Under the pieces are notes generated by a model. It ran no database searches and had not been told where the DNA came from. It saw only the letters and a list, made by a program, of their open reading frames with translations. Shown piece by piece: positions 17,427 through 23,591 of a stretch of DNA of 64,000 nt. Both the position numbers and the translations under genes were made by a program. Source of the DNA: JBEDUK01 sp040414485 (lineage in GTDB: Bacteria > Actinomycetota > UBA4738). Location: positions 1-64,000 of the forward strand of contig JBEDUK010000009.1 in NCBI GenBank assembly GCA_040414485.1. The letters are read 5' to 3'. The first letter of the stretch is position 1, and every line of letters starts with the position of its first letter.

Positions 17427-18362
17427 CTACGCGCTCGCGACCGGCGCAGGCGTTCGGCCCAGAGCCAGGTCGCGGCAGAGCGGCAGCACGGCCCGCGCCA
17501 GATCCCGGCCGGTCCCCGAGCCGAGCGTCGACCGCAGCCCGTATCCGATCAGGAGGATCCCTCCGAGCGCCCGCCGGCGCCAGCCGCTGAACGCCTTGGC
17601 CAGCGACTCGACCGACCGCACGCCCGACAGCACGCGGCGGGACGGATCACCGTGCGCCACCTCGTGGTGCAGGCGCACCGAAGGCCGAACCCAGATCCGG
17701 TAGCCCGCCCGACGCGCGCGACGGCCGAAGTCCACGTCCTCGTGGTAGAGGAAGAAGCGTTCGTCGAATCGACCGAGCCGTTCGAACACGTCGCGCCGCA
17801 CGCCCAGCAGCGCGCCGGAGACCCAGTCGAGCTCGGTGTCCCGTTCGGGGAACGGCGGCGCGACCCACGGGCCGAACCGGCGGTGGAAGCGCACCGGGAT
17901 CAACGCCCAGACCAGGTAGCGCGACAGCGTCGGCTGGTATCCGCCGGTCTCCACCTTCGGCGTTCCATGCTCGTCGACCTGCAGCGGGGCGACCGCGGCG
18001 ACGTCCTCCGGCACGTCCGACAGGAGCGTGGAGATGTCGCCGGGGCTCAGGTGGATGTCCGGGTTGACGAACAACACCCATGCGGAGCCCGCGGTCGCCG
18101 CGCCCTGGTTGGCCGCCGCGGCGAAACCGCGATTCCCCGAGTTGCGGACGATCATCACGTCGGGGCGGCCCTCGGCCGCCGCCAGCGAGCCGTCGGTCGA
18201 CGCGTTGTCCACGATGGCGACCCCGCGGACTTCCGGCTGCACCAGGTCGAGCAGCGGTGCCAGGCGATGCCCTGAGTTGTAGTTCACGATGACGGCTGTG
18301 GCATCCTGCGCCGCGGGACCGAGGACCGTTTCGGGCGGGTTCGGGGCGTTCACGGTGCTCAT
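17427..18362 (-). CDS. Family 2 glycosyltransferase
   Basis: A 311-residue GT-A enzyme related to the one at 12533-13426. It has AVIVNYNSGHRLAPLLDL, IVDNASTDGSLAAAEG, NPDIHLSP and DWVSGALLGVRRDVFERLGR followed by DERFFLYHEDVDFGRR, the catalytic acidic cluster. A hydrophobic stretch near residues 265-285 (ALGGILLIGYGL) may associate with the membrane. It heads a three-gene minus-strand unit with the DUF3105 and large membrane-protein genes. ATG at 18362 is supported by TAGTAT 9 nt upstream, which predicts a leaderless mRNA. Rhamnosyltransferase activity is plausible but unproven. Confidence 0.85.
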   Translation of the reverse strand: MSTVNAPNPPETVLGPAAQDATAVIVNYNSGHRLAPLLDLVQPEVRGVAIVDNASTDGSLAAAEGRPDVMIVRNSGNRGFAAAANQGAATAGSAWVLFVNPDIHLSPGDISTLLSDVPEDVAAVAPLQVDEHGTPKVETGGYQPTLSRYLVWALIPVRFHRRFGPWVAPPFPERDTELDWVSGALLGVRRDVFERLGRFDERFFLYHEDVDFGRRARRAGYRIWVRPSVRLHHEVAHGDPSRRVLSGVRSVESLAKAFSGWRRRALGGILLIGYGLRSTLGSGTGRDLARAVLPLCRDLALGRTPAPVASA

Positions 18363-18371
18363 GGCGTTCCG

Positions 18372-18377
18372 ATACTA
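18372..18377 (-). promoter_or_regulatory. -10 box TAGTAT for the GT2 operon
   Basis: On the minus strand TAGTAT lies 9 nt before the ATG at 18362, without a Shine-Dalgarno. It is consistent with leaderless transcription of the GT2-DUF3105-membrane protein unit. Confidence 0.5.
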
Positions 18378-18392
18378 GAGGCGCACCCGCGT

Positions 18393-19579
18393 ATGGATGC
18401 CCCGGCGGCGGCCCCGTCGCCGTCCGTTTCGACTTCGGGCGGAGCGCGGGGATATGGTGAGCGGGCCTTTCCCGCTCACGCGCCGGCCCAAGGCCGGCGG
18501 TCGACGCGCAGGAGGCTCGAAGCGGGCACCGAGACGGCCGGCGCCGAGAGTCGCGGGAAGGGCACGGACGGCACGAGCGGCAACAACGGACCCGGCCGCG
18601 GGTTCGCCGGGACGCTCGACCGCTACTTCGAGGTCTCCAAACGCGGCTCGTCGATCCGAACGGAGATCCTCGCCGGGCTCGCCACGTTCCTCACGATGGC
18701 GTACATCCTGTTCGTCAACCCGTCGATCCTGGGCGCGCTGCCGGACCACACGGGCACGAGGCTCCCGTTCGCCCAGGTGCTGACCGTCACGGCGCTGGTC
18801 GCGGGCGCCATGACCCTCGCCATGGGGATCTACGGCAAGTACCCGTTCGCGCTGGCTGCCGGGCTCGGCCTGAACGCGTTCGTCGCCTTCACCCTGGTCG
18901 GCGCCGACGGCCTCACCTGGCCGCAGGCCATGGGGGTCATCGTCGTGGAGGGCCTGGTCATCACCGGGCTCGTGCTGACCGGGTTCCGCGAGGCGGTGCT
19001 GAATGCCATCCCGATGGACCTCAAGCGCGCCATCGGCATCGGGATCGGTCTGTTCATCGCCTTCATCGGCCTGGTGAACGCCGGCCTGGTCGTCCACCCG
19101 AAATCCGGCCAGCCGATCGTCACCCTGACCCCGAACCTTCGGCACCGGCCGATCCTGGTGTTCGTGCTCGGCCTGGTCGTGACGGCCACGCTGGTTGCCC
19201 GGAAGGTCCGCGGGGCCCTGTTGATCGGCATCCTGTTCAGCACGGTGCTCGCCACGATCATCAACGAGCTGAACCACCTGACGATCTGGCCGAATGGCAT
19301 CGCCGCCATTCCGCACCACTGGCCGGGCCCGAACTTCAGCCTGGTGGGGAACTTGTGTTCAGCTTCCGGGGGGTGCTCGGCACCGGCACGGCGATCGCGG
19401 TGGTCCTGGCCGTCATGCTGTCGGACTGCTTCGACACGATGGGCACGGTCGTCGGGATCGCGGGCGAGGCCGACATGGCGATCCAGGTGCTGCTCGGCCA
19501 CTGGCGGTGGATCCACCCGCTCATGTACATCGTGGCCGCCGTGTTCGCGTGGTACTTCGCGAAGGGCCTTCTCATCTGA
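18393..19579 (+). pseudogene. Degenerate AzgA-type purine permease (frameshift and internal deletion)
   Basis: This region encodes a guanine/hypoxanthine permease of the AzgA (NCS2) family that looks broken. The frame starting at 18393 gives DRYFEVSKRGSS, ILAGLATFLTMAYILFVNPS and GLGLNAFVAFT, normal for AzgA. Near 19353 one nucleotide appears lost: the family sequence continues in another frame from 19355 (GTAIAVVLAVMLSDCFDTMG). That segment then jumps from TVVGIAGEAD straight to HPLMYIVAAVFAWYF near the family C-terminus. Roughly 100-130 residues, including the membrane segments around the usual TTYIES motif, are missing. The N-terminus has a low-complexity extension of about 75 residues and no start codon near the expected position. 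A sequencing or assembly error could explain the frameshift but less easily the deletion. Confidence 0.78.
18458..18478. repeat. Perfect 8-bp inverted repeat (stem-loop)
   Basis: TGAGCGGG (18458-18465) and CCCGCTCA (18471-18478) flank a 5-nt loop. It lies directly after TATGGT (18453-18458), a possible -10 box, and inside the doubtful N-terminal extension of the permease. It could be a terminator-like leader hairpin or a remnant. Confidence 0.5.
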
Positions 19580-19603
19580 CCCCGACCGCAGCCGGCCGCC
19601 GAG

Positions 19604-20329
19604 TCACCCATCGTCGACGGAGCCCGTTCGAAACAGGTCGTTCTCCGGGTCGCGAACCAGCGCGTGCGCCGGCGTGTTCGGCGCCCATGCCGGGATGGCG
19701 ACGCCCCGAAGGACGGCAGCCGGCACGCCGTCCGACTTGCCCATCACGAGGCCGCTCGCGGCCGCGATCTCGTCGGCCAGCGCGACGATGGTCACGTCAA
19801 GCACGCGGCCGCCGGCGTCCGGCCGCCCTCGCAGGTCGACGATGGACGGGAGGCCGGCCGAACCGATCGCCACGTTCGTCAGGCCCTCCCGCCAGGGCCT
19901 GCCGAACGTGTCGGTGATGATCACGCCCAGGACGACCCCGGTCGCCTCGGACACGGCGCGGCGGATGCGCTCGGCGCTCGTGTCCGGATCCTCGGGCAGC
20001 AGCGAGAGCGAGCCCTCGGGCACGTTCGACGCATCCACGCCCGCGTTCGCGCACACGAATCCGTGCCGGGTCTCGGCGATCACCAGGTCGCCACGCCGGG
20101 CGACCAAGCGCGCGGTCTCGCGTTCGACCCAGCCTGCCTTGCCGGGGCCGTCCTCCTCGCGAACCACGCGGCCTTCGGCCTTCGACACGATCTTCTGGGT
20201 GACGGCCAACACGTCGCCGTCGCGGAGGTCGACGCGGGCGTCGCGGAGCCCGGCGACGAGCAGCGTCGCGAGGTCGTCGCCGGAACGGACCTCTGGGAGG
20301 CCCGGGATCGGCACGATCTCGACGGTCAT
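19604..20329 (-). CDS. cofE: Coenzyme F420-0:L-glutamate ligase CofE
   Basis: A 241-residue GTP-dependent ligase that adds glutamates to F420-0. Motifs include IPGLPEVRSGDDLA, GDVLAVTQKIVSKAEG (substrate and metal site) and VIITDTFGRPWREGLTNVAIG, characteristic of CofE/FbiB N-terminal domains. It lacks the nitroreductase-like C-terminal domain found in mycobacterial FbiB, so it is the short archaeal-type form. ATG at 20329 gives the usual N-terminus; a GTG at 20350 overlapping the cofD stop (GTGA) is the alternative and would add seven residues. It lies directly downstream of cofD, so the two F420 steps are cotranscribed. Confidence 0.93.
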   Translation of the reverse strand: MTVEIVPIPGLPEVRSGDDLATLLVAGLRDARVDLRDGDVLAVTQKIVSKAEGRVVREEDGPGKAGWVERETARLVARRGDLVIAETRHGFVCANAGVDASNVPEGSLSLLPEDPDTSAERIRRAVSEATGVVLGVIITDTFGRPWREGLTNVAIGSAGLPSIVDLRGRPDAGGRVLDVTIVALADEIAAASGLVMGKSDGVPAAVLRGVAIPAWAPNTPAHALVRDPENDLFRTGSVDDG

Positions 20330-20346
20330 CGGCGGGTCATCCGGGG

Positions 20347-21309
20347 TCACCCGGACTCCGGGCCGAGCGCGGCGCCGAGCGCCACGCGCGCCAGCGATCG
20401 CGCGGCGTCGTCGTCGGTCATGATCGTGTCGGTGACGGCGACGCGCATGCCGAGCGCGGCGACCCGTTCGGCCTCCGCTTCGTCCACCCGGTCGATCACC
20501 CACCCGCAGACCAGGTCGCGGTAATGGGCCGCCACGCCGGCCGCGGACACCTCCACGCCGACCGCGGGCAGCAGCCGGTCCGCCATGCCCCGAAGCGGCG
20601 CGCCGCCCACGATCGGGGACACGCCGGCGACGATCTCGCGACGCCTGGAGACGACGTCGCGGACGCCGGGCACCGCGAGGATGGGCGCGATCGAGACGGC
20701 CGGGTTGGACGGGCAGAAGAGGATCGCGTCCGCCGCGTGCAGGGCATGCAGCACGCCCGGCGCCGGCGCCGCGTTTTCGACGCCGTCGAACCGGATTCCG
20801 AAGACGTCGTCACGGGCTCCCCGCAGGACCCAGTAGAGCTGGAAGCCCATCATCAGACGCGCGCCGTCCGCATCGGTGGCCAGGATCCTCGTCGTCACCG
20901 GGTCGTCGCTCATCGGAAGGAGCGTCGCGGCGATCCCGAACCGCTCGGCCACCGCGGCCGTCGCCTGCGCGAGCGTTCGTCCCGCGTCCATGAGCGACGT
21001 CCGGTACAGGTGCGTGGCCAGGTCCAGGTCGCCCAGCCCGAACCATGACCCTTCGGCGCCGAAACGCTCCCGAAGCTCGGCCGTCGCCCGGAACGTCTCG
21101 CCCTCCCGCCCCCACCCCCGTTCGCGATCGGCCACGCCGGCGAGCCAGTAGGTCACGGAATCCAGGTCGGGGGAGACGTACAGTCCATGAACACGAAGAT
21201 CGTCACCCGTGTTGACGATCACGGTCAGGTCCTCGGGCTGGACGACACGTGTCAACCCTCGCAGGAACTTTCCCGCCCCCACACCGCCCGCCAGCGCAAC
21301 GACCTTCAC
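20347..21309 (-). CDS. cofD: 2-phospho-L-lactate (or phosphoenolpyruvate) transferase CofD
   Basis: A 320-residue enzyme (FbiA in mycobacteria) that joins the lactyl/PEP-diphosphoguanosine donor to Fo, giving F420-0 or its dehydro form. The N-terminus VKVVALAGGVGAGKFLRGL is the nucleotide-binding signature; VNTGDDLRVHGLYVSPDLDS and FGLGDLDLATHLYRT are strongly diagnostic. CPSNPAVSIAPIL and SPIVGGAPLRG complete the family pattern. Start is GTG at 21309. It is divergent from the AAA+ gene and adjacent to cofE. Neither CofC/FbiD nor a downstream F420 reductase is seen in the window. Confidence 0.95.
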   Translation of the reverse strand: MKVVALAGGVGAGKFLRGLTRVVQPEDLTVIVNTGDDLRVHGLYVSPDLDSVTYWLAGVADRERGWGREGETFRATAELRERFGAEGSWFGLGDLDLATHLYRTSLMDAGRTLAQATAAVAERFGIAATLLPMSDDPVTTRILATDADGARLMMGFQLYWVLRGARDDVFGIRFDGVENAAPAPGVLHALHAADAILFCPSNPAVSIAPILAVPGVRDVVSRRREIVAGVSPIVGGAPLRGMADRLLPAVGVEVSAAGVAAHYRDLVCGWVIDRVDEAEAERVAALGMRVAVTDTIMTDDDAARSLARVALGAALGPESG

Positions 21310-21316
21310 GACCGGC

Positions 21317-21322
21317 TATCTT
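21317..21322 (+). promoter_or_regulatory. -10 box TATCTT upstream of the AAA+ leader ORF
   Basis: TATCTT lies 8 nt before the ATG at 21331, predicting that transcription begins at or next to this ATG. The region is shared with the divergent cofD start. Confidence 0.45.
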
Positions 21323-21330
21323 CCCAGGCC

Positions 21331-21381
21331 ATGCTGTCCGGCCTCCCCGACATCGACGCGCGCCGAGGGCTTTCGCGATGA
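21331..21381 (+). CDS. Short upstream ORF coupled to the AAA+ gene
   Basis: A 16-codon ORF (MLSGLPDIDARRGLSR) begins at ATG 21331, 8 nt after TATCTT, so it would be leaderless. Its TGA at 21379-21381 overlaps the ATG of the AAA+ gene (21378-21380) as ATGA. This would deliver ribosomes to the AAA+ start by termination-reinitiation, which matters because that ATG lacks a good Shine-Dalgarno. Whether the peptide itself has a function is unknown; coding evidence rests on architecture alone. Confidence 0.4.
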   Translation: MLSGLPDIDARRGLSR

Positions 21382-22838
21382 CCATCGCCGACGACCTCCG
21401 GGCGCTCATCGCGTCGCACAACCCGCTCATCATCGCGGAGGAGCAGGACGAGGTTCGATTCATGGACCTGATCCGGACGGCCGCGGCCGCGCAGAGCGTG
21501 CCCGTGTGGGTCTGGACGGCCACGCAGGGCCTCACGCGCGACAGCTTCCAGCCGCAGTACGGGACCAAGCCGCTGGCCGCCGCGCTTGCGTTCGTCGGCG
21601 CGCTCGCCGACCCGGGCGTGTACGTGCTGCTCGACGTCAAAGCCGAGCTGGCGGACCCGGTGGCGGTTCGCTCGGTGAAGGATGTGGCGCAGGCGGCGAA
21701 GCAGGGCCAGACGCTGATCCTCGCGGCGGCCGAGCACATGGATCTTCCGGACCTCGCGGGCGTCTCCGTTCCGTTCACGCTCGAGCCGCCGGAGGCGGAC
21801 GAGCTGAAGGCGATCGTCGATCAGACGCTGGCCGGTCTGGTGGCGCGCAACATCCCCGTTGCGCTGGACGACACCCAGCGGCAGCAGCTGGTCGAGGCCC
21901 TCCGGGGCCTGGGCGGTTCGCAGGCCGAACGCCTGATCCAGCAGACGGCCCTGGCGGAAGGCAAGCTCGACGGGCAGTCGCTGGTGGACATCCGCGAACG
22001 CAAGGCGTCGGCGCTCGAATCCGACGCGCCGCTCGAGCTGATCGACAGCACCACCACCCTCGACCAGGTCGGCGGGCTTCAGCATCTGAAGGACTGGCTC
22101 GCCGTCCGGGGCAAGGCCATGGCGGCGCCGCCGAGCAGCGGGCTCGATCCGCCGAAGGGCGTCCTGCTCACCGGCGTCCCGGGGTGCGGAAAGTCCCTCG
22201 TCGCGAAGGCGATCGCCGGCTCGTGGGGCTACCCGCTCGTGCTGCTCGACCCGGCCCGCCTGTACGGGCAGTACGTCGGGCAGTCCGAGCAGCGCCTGCA
22301 GTCCGCGCTGACCAGCGTCGATGCCATGGCGCCGGCGATCCTGTGGATCGACGAGATCGAGAAGGGCTTCTCCCAGGGCGGCGACGCGGACGGCGGCGTC
22401 TCGGCGCGCCTGCTGGGAACGTTCCTCAGGTGGATGCAGGACCGTCCGCCGGGCGTGTTTGTCGTCGCCACCGCCAACGACGTCGACAAGCTGCCGCCGG
22501 AGTTCCTGCGGAAGGGGCGCTTCGACGAGATCTTCTTCGTCGACCTCCCCACGCCCGAGGAGCGCGAGTCGATCCTTCGGTTCCACCTGTCGAAGCGCAA
22601 GCTCGATCCGGCCGCGTTCGACATGAAGGCGTTGGTGGATGCCACCGACGGGTTCTCGGGCGCCGAGATCGAAGCTGCGATCGTGAGCGCCATGTACAAG
22701 GCGTTCGCCGACGGCAAGACGCTCTCGAACGACTCGCTGCTGGCCGAGATCAAGGGGACGGATCCACTGTCGAAGACGCGCGCGGAGGACATCGTGCTGC
22801 TGCGTGCGTGGGCCGACGGCCGCACCGTCAGGGCGTGA
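21378..22838 (+). CDS. AAA+ ATPase (Ycf46-like)
   Basis: A 486-residue protein. Residues 1-220 match the N-terminal domain of Ycf46-type AAA proteins (HNPLIIAEEQDEVRFMDLI, VWVWTATQGL), and 226-480 form the AAA+ module. Walker A is GVPGCGKS (266-273), Walker B ILWIDEIEKG (Asp325, Glu326), and the arginine finger region is RKGRFDE (378-384). It is probably a hexameric cytoplasmic remodelling ATPase; in cyanobacteria Ycf46 has been linked to inorganic carbon use, but the substrate here is unknown. The ATG overlaps a short upstream ORF. The 3' end overlaps the convergent methyltransferase gene by 11 nt. Confidence 0.85.
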   Translation: MTIADDLRALIASHNPLIIAEEQDEVRFMDLIRTAAAAQSVPVWVWTATQGLTRDSFQPQYGTKPLAAALAFVGALADPGVYVLLDVKAELADPVAVRSVKDVAQAAKQGQTLILAAAEHMDLPDLAGVSVPFTLEPPEADELKAIVDQTLAGLVARNIPVALDDTQRQQLVEALRGLGGSQAERLIQQTALAEGKLDGQSLVDIRERKASALESDAPLELIDSTTTLDQVGGLQHLKDWLAVRGKAMAAPPSSGLDPPKGVLLTGVPGCGKSLVAKAIAGSWGYPLVLLDPARLYGQYVGQSEQRLQSALTSVDAMAPAILWIDEIEKGFSQGGDADGGVSARLLGTFLRWMQDRPPGVFVVATANDVDKLPPEFLRKGRFDEIFFVDLPTPEERESILRFHLSKRKLDPAAFDMKALVDATDGFSGAEIEAAIVSAMYKAFADGKTLSNDSLLAEIKGTDPLSKTRAEDIVLLRAWADGRTVRA

Positions 22839-23466
22839 CGGGCACCCGGGCCAGAACGGTTCCCCGGACGATCGCGAACCCGCCGCCGGACAGGCGCCTA
22901 CGCGCGACGTGCTTGAACCCCGCCTCCTGAAGGAACCCCGCAAGGGCGTCCGAACGGTGCAGCCGTACGTGGCCAGGTTCGACCACCCGGAGGATCCGGT
23001 CCGCGAGCCTTGCCGTGGCCAGGTCCGAGCACGCGTCCCCGAGCACCAGCCGGCCGCCCGGAGCGAGCACGCGAGCCATCTCCCCGACGGCCCCGGCCGG
23101 GTCCGGGTAGTGGTGGAACGAATTCGTGCACAGGAGGGCAGTGAACTCCTCGTCGCCGAACGGAAGGCGTTCGGCGTCTGCGATCGCGAACCGGAGGTTC
23201 GTGATGCCGCGCGCCAGCGCGTCGGCGCGACCGATCATCTCGGCGGACAGGTCGACGCCGGCGACGAACGCCGCCGTGCCGGCCGCGGCGCGCGAGGCCG
23301 TGCCGGTTCCGCAGCCAAGATCGAGGACCCGATCGTCCGGGGTCAGTTCGAGCGCGGCCAGCGACTCGCGTTGGATGGGATCGCGCCAACGGGAGGTGAA
23401 TCCGGTGTCGTAGGAGCCGGCCCGCCGGTCGAACCACCGCTTCGCGTCCGCCTTCCTGTCCCGCAC
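22828..23466 (-). CDS. Class I SAM-dependent methyltransferase
   Basis: A 212-residue Rossmann-fold methyltransferase of the UbiE/Methyltransf_11 type. Motif I is VLDLGCGTGTASRAAA, the acidic motif II is VDLSAEMI, the adenine-contact region is IADAERLPFGDEEF, and post-motif CTNSFHHYPDP with VLAPGGRLVLGD is typical. The N-terminus WFDRRAGSYDTGFTSRW resembles small-molecule methyltransferases; the substrate is unknown. GTG at 23466 is supported by TACACT 7 nt upstream. It sits between cofD and fbiC but on the opposite strand from fbiC, so a role in F420 metabolism is not implied by an operon. Confidence 0.85.
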   Translation of the reverse strand: MRDRKADAKRWFDRRAGSYDTGFTSRWRDPIQRESLAALELTPDDRVLDLGCGTGTASRAAAGTAAFVAGVDLSAEMIGRADALARGITNLRFAIADAERLPFGDEEFTALLCTNSFHHYPDPAGAVGEMARVLAPGGRLVLGDACSDLATARLADRILRVVEPGHVRLHRSDALAGFLQEAGFKHVARRRLSGGGFAIVRGTVLARVPVTP

Positions 23467-23473
23467 GGCGGCG

Positions 23474-23479
23474 AGTGTA
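23474..23479 (-). promoter_or_regulatory. -10 box TACACT for the methyltransferase gene
   Basis: On the minus strand TACACT is 7 nt before the GTG at 23466, the spacing expected for a leaderless transcript. Confidence 0.5.
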
Positions 23480-23540
23480 GGTCGCGCCCCAAGAGGATGG
23501 TTTCGCACGGAGGGCCGTCCGCCGTTCCCCTCCCAGCCGA

Positions 23541-23546
23541 TAGGGT
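23541..23546 (+). promoter_or_regulatory. -10 box TAGGGT upstream of the fbiC leader ORF
   Basis: TAGGGT ends 9 nt before the GTG at 23556. Transcription would begin at or near this GTG. Confidence 0.42.
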
Positions 23547-23555
23547 GAAGCCAGC

Positions 23556-23591
23556 GTGATCCGACCGCGCCCCCTTCGACCGGACCGATGA
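23556..23591 (+). CDS. Short upstream ORF coupled to fbiC
   Basis: An 11-codon ORF (VIRPRPLRPDR) starts at GTG 23556 and stops at TGA 23589-23591, overlapping the fbiC ATG at 23588 as ATGA. It would be leaderless from the TAGGGT box. No Shine-Dalgarno sequence precedes fbiC, so translational coupling is a reasonable way to start it. The Arg/Pro-rich peptide could slow ribosomes, which is speculation. Confidence 0.35.
   Translation: MIRPRPLRPDR

Noticed and set aside
18363..18480. Purine riboswitch upstream of the permease
   Set aside because: Only a simple 8-bp hairpin is visible; the three-way junction of purine riboswitches is not apparent.
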